Shown here: positions 26,342-33,723 of the stretch, piece by piece
Numbering within the stretch: the first letter of the stretch is position 1
Layout of the letters: each line of letters begins with the position of its first letter
Source of the DNA: Thalassobacterium sedimentorum
GTDB taxonomy: Bacteria > Verrucomicrobiota > Verrucomicrobiia > Opitutales > Coraliomargaritaceae
Length of the DNA: 33,723 bases
Assembly: GCF_031127905.1 (NCBI RefSeq)
Contig: NZ_JARXIC010000037.1
Location: forward strand, 1-33,723
Direction: 5' to 3'
Made by a program: the position numbers and the translations under genes
Notes under the pieces: generated by a model
Databases searched by the model: none
The model's input: the letters and a program-made list of their open reading frames with translations, nothing else
What the model was told of the DNA's origin: nothing

Positions 26342-27745
26342 CTAACTGCGTTCCTTGGAGAGTTGTTTAATCAAATAATCCACTCCACGTTTAACGCTGC
26401 CATCTTGCTCCATCATATTCTCCACCTGCTTGCAGGCGTGAATCACAGTGCCATGATCACGGCCACCAAAGGCATCCCCGATCGACTTAAGCGGGTCACT
26501 GGTCAAAGTGCGGGAAATATACATCGCCACTTGGCGGGGAAAAACAATGGCGCTGGTGCGACGACGACCGATCAACTCACTAAAACGGATTTTATAGTAA
26601 TCCGACACCTTCTTCTGAATCTGATCAACAGTCACCTTACTCGCTGCTTCTTCATGCAAGAGGTCGCTAAGAAGACGCTCAACCGCATTCAAATCCAATT
26701 TGCGATCAATTAAATTATCGTAGCCAGCAATGCGCGTAAGCGCCCCTTCCATACGACGCACATTACGAGAGACGCGCTCGGCGAGAAAATCCATAATCTC
26801 GTCATCAAGTTCAATTTTCATCGCTGCAGCCTTATTCCTTAGAATTGCAACGCGAGTTTCGAAATCAGGAGCCTGAATGTCGGTCACCAATCCCCACTGG
26901 AATCGGGAAATCAAACGATTTTCCAAACGCTCGATTTCATTTGCCGGCCGGTCACTTGCCAAAAAAATCTGACGCCCCGATTCAAACAGATCATTAAATG
27001 TATGGAAGAACTCTTCCTGAGTACTCTCTTTCCCCGAGAGAAAGTGGATATCATCCACCAATAGTGCATCCACATTACGATAATACTGACGAAATTTGGT
27101 TAGCTTATTCTCACGAATCGCATGAATGAACTCATTGGTGAACTTTTCAGTCGAAACGTAGGCGATTCGCGCATTGGGATTATTTGCCAACATCTGGTGA
27201 GCCACCGCATGCATCAAGTGAGTTTTGCCTAACCCGGTCTCACCAAAGACAAACAGAGGATTATAGGCACGCCCTGGCGCATTTGCGACCGCAATCGATG
27301 CAGCGTGCGCGAGCTGACAGCCCGAACCAACCACATAGTTTTCAAAAGTATTACTCGGATTGATCAGCGTACGGTGTGTGGGCGCTGCCTGAGTGACCGG
27401 ACGATCATGACGCAAATCCGGGGACTGCCGCCCTGAAGCTGATAGGCGGTTCTTTGAATCTGCCTGATTCGCTTCCTCAGCCTCCTTAGGTTTCTCGACT
27501 TCAATTTTCACCTCCACGGCACTCCCAGCGAAGCTACGTGCCTGCTGGATGATGATATCCAGGAAGTTATTCTCAATCCAAATGGCATTAAACTCAGAGT
27601 TCGTCGTCAGCACGATTTTGGAATCAGTCTCAACGGTGCACACCAGCTCACTAAACCACATTTCGTATACATCTGCGGGAAAGAGATTCTTAAGTTCTTT
27701 ATTGGTGCTTTGCCAGAGTGAGGCTGCGGTTTGAGTGGTGGACAT
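26342..27745 (-). CDS. dnaA: chromosomal replication initiator protein DnaA
   Basis: DnaA binds DnaA boxes at oriC and opens the duplex. The 467-residue protein has domain I (about 1-80, [21 protein letters not shown]), a variable polar linker (about 82-130), and the AAA+ domain with Walker [10 protein letters not shown] (168-176), Walker B VDDIHFL and [11 protein letters not shown]. The C-terminal DNA-binding domain carries the box-recognition helix [12 protein letters not shown]. The usual neighbour dnaN is absent; ppk converges on its 3' end. The 526-base region upstream holds DnaA-box matches, one of them 30 bases before the start codon, which points to autoregulation as well as a possible origin. 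Confidence 0.97.
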   Translation of the reverse strand: MSTTQTAASLWQSTNKELKNLFPADVYEMWFSELVCTVETDSKIVLTTNSEFNAIWIENNFLDIIIQQARSFAGSAVEVKIEVEKPKEAEEANQADSKNRLSASGRQSPDLRHDRPVTQAAPTHRTLINPSNTFENYVVGSGCQLAHAASIAVANAPGRAYNPLFVFGETGLGKTHLMHAVAHQMLANNPNARIAYVSTEKFTNEFIHAIRENKLTKFRQYYRNVDALLVDDIHFLSGKESTQEEFFHTFNDLFESGRQIFLASDRPANEIERLENRLISRFQWGLVTDIQAPDFETRVAILRNKAAAMKIELDDEIMDFLAERVSRNVRRMEGALTRIAGYDNLIDRKLDLNAVERLLSDLLHEEAASKVTVDQIQKKVSDYYKIRFSELIGRRRTSAIVFPRQVAMYISRTLTSDPLKSIGDAFGGRDHGTVIHACKQVENMMEQDGSVKRGVDYLIKQLSKERS

Positions 27746-27774
27746 AGACGTTTAAAAGTAGAAGAAATCGTTAA

Positions 27775-27783
27775 TTATTCACA
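27775..27783 (+). promoter_or_regulatory. DnaA box TTATTCACA, proximal to dnaA
   Basis: This is an exact match to the relaxed DnaA-box consensus TTATNCACA, 29 bases upstream of the dnaA start. It could serve dnaA autoregulation or origin function. Confidence 0.6.
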
Positions 27784-28066
27784 GTGCTAGGTAATGTGCG
27801 AGTCACATAGATACGCGAGACTGAGAAAACTGAAAAGAAGAATAGAAAAAAGCGCTGAGGTAACCCGAAGAAGACTTTAACGGCTAAAACATGGAACCGA
27901 GCTAGTCTTTGGTAATAAGTAAGTTACGTGTTTGTTATAATAGAAAAAGGCAGAGTAAAAAAGTTGTAAGTCGTTGAAAATCAGCCGTCAAATAAAAGTC
28001 ATGTCACGGCGATAAAACAAAGAATCGACAGCAAAATGCACAACGCAAGGCCAAGTTCTACACAAG

Positions 28067-28075
28067 TTATTCACA
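28067..28075 (+). promoter_or_regulatory. DnaA box TTATTCACA, distal
   Basis: This is a second exact TTATNCACA match in the same orientation, 292 bases from the first, beside an AT-rich part of the dnaA-hprK gap. Confidence 0.6.
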
Positions 28076-28115
28076 CTCTATTCCCGAATAACTATTTCAG
28101 TTTTTTCGCAACGAA

Positions 28116-28133
28116 TGTCACATGTCCGTGACA
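28116..28133. repeat. inverted repeat TGTCAC-N6-GTGACA in the dnaA upstream region
   Basis: TGTCAC (28116-28121) and GTGACA (28128-28133) form a perfect 6-bp inverted repeat. The extended word TGTCACGG occurs again on the plus strand at 28002-28009 and, as its reverse complement, at 28126-28133. It could be a protein-binding site. Confidence 0.5.
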
Positions 28134-28207
28134 GTTTTGTTAACCACTGAAAAAGTGGCATTTCGGGAATCTATCACAAAGCACTAAAGCTATTCTTATT
28201 AACGATA

Positions 28208-28231
28208 GCCAATTAAAAAAAATGAATTGGC
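28208..28231. other. AT-rich hairpin GCCAATT...AATTGGC
   Basis: A perfect 7-bp stem surrounds a 10-base loop made almost entirely of A (plus strand). It lies about 40 bases beyond the hprK stop. The T-run falls in the loop rather than after the stem, so it is not a standard terminator. Confidence 0.4.
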
Positions 28232-28253
28232 ACAGTAATATTTTTTGACCAAC

Positions 28254-28276
28254 GGCTGTCGAAAACAGCCCCTACT
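28254..28276 (-). repeat. short GTAGGGGC element at the hprK stop, possible terminator hairpin
   Basis: On the minus strand the sequence reads GTAGGGGCTGTTTTCGACAG and continues CC. The hprK stop codon is the TAG inside GTAGGGG. GGCTGT and ACAGCC form a 6-bp stem. The head is the same as in the larger palindromic elements of this window, but the inner stem differs. Confidence 0.55.
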
Positions 28277-29234
28277 TCGTCATATGTGCGATTAAGCGAT
28301 CATTAAATTCAGCTGCGGAATCATGACCGATTTTCATAAGTGCCTGAACCATAGCAGCCACTTCAACTAAACGTGCCATGTCACGTCCAGGGCGCACAGG
28401 AATCTCCATCAGCGGCACCTTGAGGCCTAAAATTTCCATGTGTTGTTCTTCCAGCCCAGTGCGCTCCTCGTGCATGCCGCGCGTCCAATTATGGAAATTG
28501 ATCATTAAATCGATACGTTTTTCTACTCGCACCGAGCGTACACCAAAAAGCTCGGCTACATTAATAATTCCCAGGCCACGACACTCCATATAGCCACGGC
28601 TCAACTCAGATGAGGTGCCTAACAGCTCACGCTCGCTGACTCGTTTAATATATGTCAAATCATCGGCAACCAGACTATGCCCACGCTCGATGAGTGCCAA
28701 CGCGCACTCACTCTTGCCCACACCGCTCTCACCGCAAATCAGCGTGCCGATCCCCTGAATGTCAAGCAATGTGCCGTGCATGTGCGTACGAGGCGCAAAC
28801 TTATCCTCCAGCAAAAGCGTCGCTTCTGTCGTAAAAGTTTTCGACTTAAGTGGTGAGCGAATGATCGGCGTATTATATTTATCGGCTAATTTACAAAGGT
28901 GCTTAGTTGGCGCCAAATTACGCGAAATAATCAGGCAAGGCACCTTACGTTTCAGGATTTCAGTCATGATCGAGGTCTGCTCGGCTTGACTTTTTTCCCG
29001 GATATAGGCCATTTCCCCAGCCCCCAAAAGTTGTATTCGTTTAGCTGCAAATGCCTTAAAGAAACCGACCATCGCTAGAGCGGGACGATTTAAGCTGCGC
29101 TCACGGATGGTATTATCCAAGCCCGACTCACCGGCAACCAACTCCATCTCCAGCGGCTCCTTGAAGGATTCATAAAAATCACGAACTGAAACAGCTTCGA
29201 CGAACTTGGTATTATTACGTTGTACAGCGCACAT
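28272..29234 (-). CDS. hprK: HPr kinase/phosphorylase
   Basis: HprK phosphorylates a regulatory serine on HPr with ATP or pyrophosphate and removes it again, linking carbon status to control. The 320-residue protein has the N-terminal domain ([20 protein letters not shown]), a P-loop GESGVGKS (168-175), the His-Gly dyad in THMHGTLL before it, and the HprK signature [15 protein letters not shown] start at the ATG at 29234, 13 bases after the lptB stop; an upstream ATG at 29297 lies inside lptB. It is cotranscribed with lptB on the minus strand. No HPr, PTS or rpoN gene is in the window. Its stop codon lies within a repeat element. Confidence 0.94.
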   Translation of the reverse strand: MCAVQRNNTKFVEAVSVRDFYESFKEPLEMELVAGESGLDNTIRERSLNRPALAMVGFFKAFAAKRIQLLGAGEMAYIREKSQAEQTSIMTEILKRKVPCLIISRNLAPTKHLCKLADKYNTPIIRSPLKSKTFTTEATLLLEDKFAPRTHMHGTLLDIQGIGTLICGESGVGKSECALALIERGHSLVADDLTYIKRVSERELLGTSSELSRGYMECRGLGIINVAELFGVRSVRVEKRIDLMINFHNWTRGMHEERTGLEEQHMEILGLKVPLMEIPVRPGRDMARLVEVAAMVQALMKIGHDSAAEFNDRLIAHMTK

Positions 29235-29247
29235 TATAAAGCCTTGG

Positions 29248-29988
29248 TTACATATTAAAATCCTCGCCGAGATAAAACTCACGACTTTTCGGATCATTGA
29301 TCAAGAATTCACTACTGCCTTCACTGAGAATAGATCCAGCATGCAATAGATAGGCACGATCCACAATGGCGAGTGTTTCCCGCACATTATGATCAGTAAT
29401 CAAGACACCGATCCCACGCTCCTTAAGTTGAACAATAATTTTCTGCACTTCGCTGACACTGATCGGGTCCACCCCGCTAAAAGGCTCATCCATCAAAAGA
29501 AATTTAGGGTTGGTCACGAGGGCCCGGGAAATTTCCAAGCGTCGGCGCTCCCCGCCACTCAATGTATAGGCCTTCTGCGAGGCTAAGGGAGTCAACCCTA
29601 GCTCATCGAGGTGCTTTTCAATACAGGCCTTCCGCTGTGCCTTGTTAAAGGGCATGGTCTCCGCTACTGCACGAATATTCTGCTCGACGGTCATCTTACG
29701 AAAGATCGAAGCCTCTTGCGGCAAATAACCAATTCCGCAACGTGCACGCCGATACATAGGCAAATGAGTCAATTCATCATCATTTAAGAAAACGCTTCCC
29801 GCGGTGGCCGGCACCAAGCCAACCACCATATAGAACGTCGTGGTCTTCCCCGCACCGTTCGGTCCCAATAAGCCGACAATCTCGCCAGCATCGACATGAA
29901 TATCGACATTATTCACAACGCGACGCTTCCCGTATTCCTTAATCAGGCCACGCGTTTCAATCTTTGGAGTAGCTGCAGTATCAACCAT
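29248..29988 (-). CDS. lptB: LPS export ABC transporter ATP-binding protein LptB
   Basis: LptB is the ATPase that powers LptFG extraction of lipopolysaccharide from the inner membrane into the Lpt bridge. The 246-residue protein shows Walker [10 protein letters not shown] (42-50), the Q-loop at [13 protein letters not shown], signature [15 protein letters not shown] (143-157), Walker B with [11 protein letters not shown] (167-177) and H-loop TDHNVRETL (H200). The E/P-F-(A/S)GVDPI and H-loop contexts are those of LptB rather than general ABC ATPases. It is followed 13 bases later by hprK. The lptA and lptC genes expected upstream are not present; a 261-base intergenic region precedes it. Confidence 0.95.
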   Translation of the reverse strand: MVDTAATPKIETRGLIKEYGKRRVVNNVDIHVDAGEIVGLLGPNGAGKTTTFYMVVGLVPATAGSVFLNDDELTHLPMYRRARCGIGYLPQEASIFRKMTVEQNIRAVAETMPFNKAQRKACIEKHLDELGLTPLASQKAYTLSGGERRRLEISRALVTNPKFLLMDEPFSGVDPISVSEVQKIIVQLKERGIGVLITDHNVRETLAIVDRAYLLHAGSILSEGSSEFLINDPKSREFYLGEDFNM

Positions 29989-30113
29989 AAATGTAAATCA
30001 AAAGCATTGGCAACCCATTCGGCAATGCAATCCTTTAGCCATCTCTCTCAGTCCACAGACACGCGTGAACCAATCCGCAGCAAAGCGAAATCCATTCAGA
30101 CGCCTGCTTGACA

Positions 30114-30137
30114 GTAGGGGGGACACTCATGTCTCGA
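30114..30137 (+). repeat. partial GTAGGGG element between lptB and ahcY
   Basis: GTAGGGG (30114-30120) is followed by a small hairpin, GACA...TGTC, in GGACACTCATGTCTC. It shares only the head with the larger elements, so relatedness is tentative. Confidence 0.3.
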
Positions 30138-30186
30138 GATAGAGGGTAAATTAAAAGGGAACGTGAAACCTCAGATACACGCAGGC

Positions 30187-30217
30187 AAAAAAAACGCTCC
30201 CGAATAAACGGGAGCGT
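30187..30217 (-). terminator. Rho-independent terminator of ahcY
   Basis: ACGCTCCCG (30194-30202) and CGGGAGCGT (30209-30217) form a perfect 9-bp stem with a 6-base loop. On the minus strand it is followed by a run of eight T (30194-30187). It lies about 33 bases after the ahcY stop. Confidence 0.93.
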
Positions 30218-30249
30218 GGTAAATACTACAAGGAGACCTTTCTGCAGGC

Positions 30250-31695
30250 CTAGTAGCGATAGTGCTCAGGCTTATATGGGCCCTCTGGCTTCACACCAAT
30301 ATACTTAGCCTGCTTGTCAGTGAGCTTGGTTAATTTACAGCCGATCTTATCCAGGTGTAAACGCGCCACCTCTTCGTCGATGTGCTTGGGCAAGATATAC
30401 ACACCCGGTGTATATTTCTCGACCTGCTTCCAAAGCTCAATCTGCGCCAGCGCCTGATTGGTGAAGCTGTTGGACATCACAAAAGACGGATGTCCAGTTG
30501 CACAGCCGAGATTCACCAGACGTCCTTTCGCCAATAAGTATATACTCCGACCGTCTTCAAAAGTATATTTATCGACCGCACCTTCATTGTCTGGCTTAAT
30601 CGACTCAATATCCACCCCGGGCATATCATTTAGTGCATCCACACCGATTTCATTGTCAAAGTGACCGATATTACAAACGATCGCCTGATCCTTCATTTTA
30701 GACATATGGTCGGCCGTAATGATACCGTAGTTACCTGTAGTGGTGACATAAATATCGCCCCACCCCAGCGTATCCTCAACAGTCAACACACGGTAGCCTT
30801 CCATAGCAGCTTGCAGTGCGCAAATCGGATCCACTTCAGTTACAACAACTTGAGCGCCCATACCCTTAAGTGCAGCCGCACAGCCTTTGCCCACATCACC
30901 GTAACCACAGACCACTCCAACCTTTCCGGAAATCATCACGTCAGTCGCCCGCTTGATACCATCCAGTAGCGATTCACGACAGCCGTATAGATTGTCGAAC
31001 TTCGACTTAGTCACAGAATCATTCACGTTAATCGCGGGCACCAATAGCTTGCCTGCGTTATGCATTTCATAAAGACGGTGAACTCCTGTAGTGGTTTCTT
31101 CAGAAACTCCTTTCCAGTCCTGAACCACACTATGCCAGTGAGCAGGCTTCTCGGCATGCACTTTCTTGAGCAAGCGCTTAATCACTTCCTCCTCCAAGCT
31201 CTCCGAATCAGAATCCACCCAGTCACTTCCATCTTCAAGCTCGTAGCCCTTATGAATCAGCAAGGTCGCGTCGCCGCCATCGTCCACAATCAATTGTGGC
31301 CCCGAACCATCAGGCCATGTCAAGGCCTGCTCCGTACACCACCAGTATTCCTCAAGAGTTTCGCCCTTCCATGCAAAAACAGGCACTCCAAGGTTTTTAG
31401 CAACATAGGCAGCCGCATGGTCTTGCGTGGAATAAATATTGCACGAACACCAACGCACATCCGCCCCCAGCGCCTGTAATGTTTCAATCAAAACCGCAGT
31501 TTGAATCGTCATGTGCAAGGAGCCCATCACGCGAACTCCCTTTAAAGGCTGCTCTTTCGCATACTTCTCGCGTGTAGCCATCAAGCCTGGCATCTCAAAT
31601 TGTGCAATCTCAACTTCCTTGCGTCCAAAGTCCGCGAGATTAATGTCCTTCACCTTATAATCGATGCCGGTCTTGGTCTGTGTGTCTATGCTCAT
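30250..31695 (-). CDS. ahcY: adenosylhomocysteinase (S-adenosyl-L-homocysteine hydrolase)
   Basis: AhcY reversibly hydrolyses S-adenosylhomocysteine to adenosine and homocysteine with bound NAD, clearing the product of SAM-dependent methylation. The 481-residue protein has [52 protein letters not shown] (substrate site), [20 protein letters not shown] (NAD-binding Rossmann motif) and the conserved C-terminus KPEHYRY. The bacterial-type insertion (about 150-190, [16 protein letters not shown]) accounts for its length above the roughly 430 of the shorter forms. It lies 133 bases downstream of metK on the same strand and ends in a strong terminator, so metK-ahcY probably form an operon. Confidence 0.97.
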   Translation of the reverse strand: MSIDTQTKTGIDYKVKDINLADFGRKEVEIAQFEMPGLMATREKYAKEQPLKGVRVMGSLHMTIQTAVLIETLQALGADVRWCSCNIYSTQDHAAAYVAKNLGVPVFAWKGETLEEYWWCTEQALTWPDGSGPQLIVDDGGDATLLIHKGYELEDGSDWVDSDSESLEEEVIKRLLKKVHAEKPAHWHSVVQDWKGVSEETTTGVHRLYEMHNAGKLLVPAINVNDSVTKSKFDNLYGCRESLLDGIKRATDVMISGKVGVVCGYGDVGKGCAAALKGMGAQVVVTEVDPICALQAAMEGYRVLTVEDTLGWGDIYVTTTGNYGIITADHMSKMKDQAIVCNIGHFDNEIGVDALNDMPGVDIESIKPDNEGAVDKYTFEDGRSIYLLAKGRLVNLGCATGHPSFVMSNSFTNQALAQIELWKQVEKYTPGVYILPKHIDEEVARLHLDKIGCKLTKLTDKQAKYIGVKPEGPYKPEHYRY

Positions 31696-31828
31696 AGTGT
31701 ATTTAAATAAGTTAATAATATGTTTTTATTGCCCGTAAAGGGCACGAAGGTAGTGCGAAGGCGATAGCACAGGGCTAGCAAAATGTCCTACTCTGCCATC
31801 ACCTCCCCAATTGACGTCCGCCTCTACT
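31696..31828 (-). other. 133-base metK-ahcY spacer, possible ahcY leader
   Basis: The spacer contains a small hairpin (minus strand TGCCC TTTAC GGGCA) followed by an AT-rich stretch up to the ahcY start. I could not fit it to a SAH or SAM riboswitch consensus. It may hold an internal promoter or attenuator. Confidence 0.3.
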
Positions 31829-32992
31829 CTATAGCGCTGCCTTCAGTTCTTCGGCTTTCGCAGTGGATTCCCATGGTAGGTTTTCCTTCGCAAAGTGACC
31901 GTAGTGGGTGGATTCACGGTAGATTGGACGCAGCAAATCAAGTTGGCTCACAATATCCGCAGGTTTAAAACTAAAGACCTTTTGAGCAGCCGCCGCAATC
32001 TTTGCATCCTCAACCACACCAGTACCAAAAGTATCTACGTGAATACTGGTCGGATACGGATATCCAATCGCATACGCAACTTCCAGTTCACAGACTTCGG
32101 CCAAGCCGGCAGCGACAACATTCTTAGCCACCCAACGAGTGAAATACGCAGCAGAACGATCGACTTTTGAAGGATCCTTGCCCGAGAACGCGCCGCCTCC
32201 GTGACGTGCCCAACCACCATAGGTATCCACAATGATTTTACGTCCCGTCAAACCAGCATCCCCCTGTGGGCCACCGATCACGAAATTACCGGTTGGATTA
32301 ATTAAATACTCCGTTTGATCTGTTAATAAATCCGCAGGCAACACCTTACGAATCACTTCCTCAATACAAAACTCCTTGATCTGAGCATGTTTCACATCAG
32401 CGGCGTGCTGGGTCGAAATCACAACATTCTTAATCGCGACCGGTTGACCATCGACATACTCCAGGGCCACTTGACTTTTCACATCAGGGCGCAACCAGTC
32501 GACCTTCACCTCCTTGCGCTGACGCGCGATCTCACGCAACAAACGATGTGCATACATAACTGGCGCAGGCATCAACTCCTGAGTTTGCTTGCACGCATAT
32601 CCAAACATAATGCCCTGATCGCCGGCACCTTGCTCAGCTGTTTCCTTACCTTCCGCCTTGGCCGCATCAACGCCCTGCGCGATGTCCGAAGACTGCGCAG
32701 TCAGAATATTAGAGATAAATACCTTATCCGCATGAAAGACATCATCGTCATTTACATAGCCGATATCGCGAATCGCCTGGCGGACAATCGCCTCGTAGTT
32801 CAACACTGCATTGGTCGAAATCTCACCAGCGAGCACCACACAATTACTCTTGACCAAGGTTTCACAGGCCACGCGGCTCTTCGGGTCCTGCTCCAAACAC
32901 GCATCCAATACGCTATCGGAGATATAATCAGCTACTTTATCGGGATGGCCTTCGCCGACCGACTCGGAGGAAAAGATGAAATTTTTGCTCAT
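31829..32992 (-). CDS. metK: S-adenosylmethionine synthase (methionine adenosyltransferase)
   Basis: MetK makes SAM from methionine and ATP. The 387-residue protein has the three-repeat MAT architecture with [20 protein letters not shown] at the N-terminus, [16 protein letters not shown] in the middle (ATP and methionine site), [20 protein letters not shown] and the P-loop-like [20 protein letters not shown] start at the ATG at 32992, giving [11 protein letters not shown]; the frame also allows a TTG four codons earlier. It is the middle gene of a minus-strand cluster, regulator-metK-ahcY, that supplies and recycles SAM. The upstream regulator gene ends 73 bases before its start. Confidence 0.97.
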   Translation of the reverse strand: MSKNFIFSSESVGEGHPDKVADYISDSVLDACLEQDPKSRVACETLVKSNCVVLAGEISTNAVLNYEAIVRQAIRDIGYVNDDDVFHADKVFISNILTAQSSDIAQGVDAAKAEGKETAEQGAGDQGIMFGYACKQTQELMPAPVMYAHRLLREIARQRKEVKVDWLRPDVKSQVALEYVDGQPVAIKNVVISTQHAADVKHAQIKEFCIEEVIRKVLPADLLTDQTEYLINPTGNFVIGGPQGDAGLTGRKIIVDTYGGWARHGGGAFSGKDPSKVDRSAAYFTRWVAKNVVAAGLAEVCELEVAYAIGYPYPTSIHVDTFGTGVVEDAKIAAAAQKVFSFKPADIVSQLDLLRPIYRESTHYGHFAKENLPWESTAKAEELKAAL

Positions 32993-33065
32993 AATTGCGG
33001 CCAACTAATGGAACCTCGAGCAAAATTGCAAGCATTACATCAAGATATCAGGATGGATTGATATG

Positions 33066-33437
33066 TTATCGTGATACCTCAGAACCATGTTCTCCAACAC
33101 TCCAATTCTCCAAAGCTTTAAACTCCTCTGCAGGGTCATCGTATAATTCTTGCTCCGATTGCGCCCAGTCCAACAGTTCCTGTACTGGGCGATGGGCCTG
33201 CGTGGAATGACGTAAAGCCACACTCCCATCGATCTCATAACGATTTTGCCGTCCCGTCTTAGTACGCTGCAAATAGCCCGCCTCCTCCAACTCGGCCACA
33301 ATACGTTGCACTGCTCGCTCGGTAATCCCGATCGCCAACGCAACCTTTCGCAGAGGCTGATCAGGATGCACTGACAGATAAAAAATCACATGCGCATGAT
33401 TTGTAAAAAAATCCCAACGAGGCTCACCAGATTTCAT
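33066..33437 (-). CDS. winged-helix (MarR-like) transcriptional regulator
   Basis: The 123-residue protein has a winged helix-turn-helix at about 15-70: RWDFFTNHAHVIFYLSVHPD, then LRKVALAIGITERAVQRIVA, ELEEAGYLQRTKTGRQNRYE. The two-strand wing and the recognition helix (TERAVQRIVAELEEAGYL) are MarR/ArsR-like, while the C-terminal 50 residues are acidic and of no recognised type. It lies upstream of metK on the same strand with a 73-base gap, so it may be cotranscribed with the methyl-cycle genes. Whether it regulates them is unknown. No ligand- or metal-binding motif is evident. Confidence 0.75.
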   Translation of the reverse strand: MKSGEPRWDFFTNHAHVIFYLSVHPDQPLRKVALAIGITERAVQRIVAELEEAGYLQRTKTGRQNRYEIDGSVALRHSTQAHRPVQELLDWAQSEQELYDDPAEEFKALENWSVGEHGSEVSR

Positions 33438-33616
33438 TTCCGCAGACTATAAATGATCGCTCACATATAAAGCATGAATTTCATTTCGAACTAGACAGAT
33501 ATAAATAGCCCCCTGCCTCAAACAAACAGATCTCCGCTAGAGGCGCCTCAATATGCCCAGCAATCCCATAGAAAAAGATCCATCCAAAAAAATAAATTAT
33601 TTTACAGAAACACCGC

Positions 33617-33644
33617 TTGACATGAGCAATTCCATTTCTACTGT
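33617..33644 (+). promoter_or_regulatory. sigma70-type promoter of the tRNA-Asp gene
   Basis: An exact TTGACA (33617-33622) is followed after 16 bases by TACTGT (33639-33644), a 3-of-6 match to TATAAT that keeps the first two and last positions. The predicted start lies around 33651, 14 bases before the tRNA. Confidence 0.55.
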
Positions 33645-33664
33645 CCGTGCTTTCCCAACTTTTT

Positions 33665-33723
33665 GGGGTAGTAGCTCAGTTGGTTAGAGCGCCTGCCTGT
33701 CACGCAGGAGGCCGCGAGTTCAA
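33665..33723 (+). tRNA. tRNA-Asp (anticodon GTC), 3' end beyond the window
   Basis: The acceptor strand begins GGGGTAG. It is followed by the D-arm (GCTC...GAGC), a 5-bp anticodon stem CCTGC/GCAGG around loop CTGTCAC (anticodon GTC, Asp), the variable region and the start of the T-arm (GCGAG TTCAA). The window ends inside the T-loop, so the 3' acceptor strand is not seen. Confidence 0.93.

Larger units (their letters stand above)
27746..28271. other. candidate replication origin: AT-rich gene-free region upstream of dnaA
   Basis: This 526-base stretch between dnaA and hprK contains no plausible gene and is clearly richer in A and T than its surroundings. It holds two exact TTATNCACA-type boxes (27775-27783 and 28067-28075), a 7-of-9 match TTAACCACT (28140-28148), and repeated TGTCAC(GG) words. 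AT-rich tracts that could unwind occur at about 27920-27970 and 28190-28250. Position beside dnaA is typical for oriC, but box density is low compared with well-studied origins, so the dnaA promoter alone could explain it. Confidence 0.45.

Noticed and set aside
31696-31828. SAH riboswitch upstream of ahcY
   Set aside because: Only a small hairpin is visible and the conserved core could not be identified by eye.

Overview
The window looks like a chromosomal segment of a Verrucomicrobiota bacterium, most plausibly Opitutae/Puniceicoccales (Coraliomargarita-like). This is an inference from gene content and style: few visible Shine-Dalgarno sequences, many 4-base ATGA gene overlaps, an outer membrane (lpxB, lptB, RND pumps), and lptB lying directly beside hprK. 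No rRNA or species marker is present, so the assignment is tentative. I see no phage, transposase or CRISPR array.

Layout. (1) About 190-7945 (+): a copper/silver-type efflux operon. It holds a small Cys/His-rich exported protein, an outer-membrane channel, a CusB-like adaptor with an N-terminal heavy-metal-binding domain and a C-terminal DUF3347 domain, an enlarged CusA-like pump, and a free-standing DUF3347 protein. (2) 8100-8952 (+): a 2Fe-2S ferredoxin and a lipocalin lipoprotein. (3) 9064-12030 (-): a membrane-anchored cytochrome c, lpxB, and a Gfo/Idh/MocA oxidoreductase of the kind often found beside lipid A genes. (4) 12123-18821 (+): a second, multidrug-type RND operon, tetR-OMF-MFP-RND. 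(5) 18926-22078 (+): an SO_0444-type metal permease, a divergent CaCA-like membrane protein and a PfkB sugar kinase. (6) 22069-26187: alkaline phosphatase and a small lipoprotein (-), then polyphosphate kinase (+), a phosphate-metabolism neighbourhood. (7) 26342-29988 (-): dnaA, a 526-bp AT-rich intergenic region with DnaA boxes (candidate oriC), hprK and lptB. (8) 30250-33437 (-): ahcY, metK and a winged-helix regulator, forming an activated-methyl-cycle cluster. (9) A tRNA-Asp gene is cut by the right edge.

The most unusual signal is a dispersed palindromic element starting GTAGGGGC. One copy is inserted in frame inside cusA, one supplies the C-terminal tail of the second outer-membrane channel, and one sits between the oxidoreductase gene and lpxB. 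Read in the same frame, all three begin with a peptide close to NVGA(S/R)LV(T/K)(P/T)A. This resembles the protein-coding palindromic elements of Rickettsia, but in an unrelated lineage. Shorter relatives lie at the hprK stop codon and between lptB and ahcY. A 20-copy heptanucleotide array (CATNNNN) ends 2 bases before the start codon of the second RND pump. A 12-bp triplicate overlaps the lipocalin start codon.
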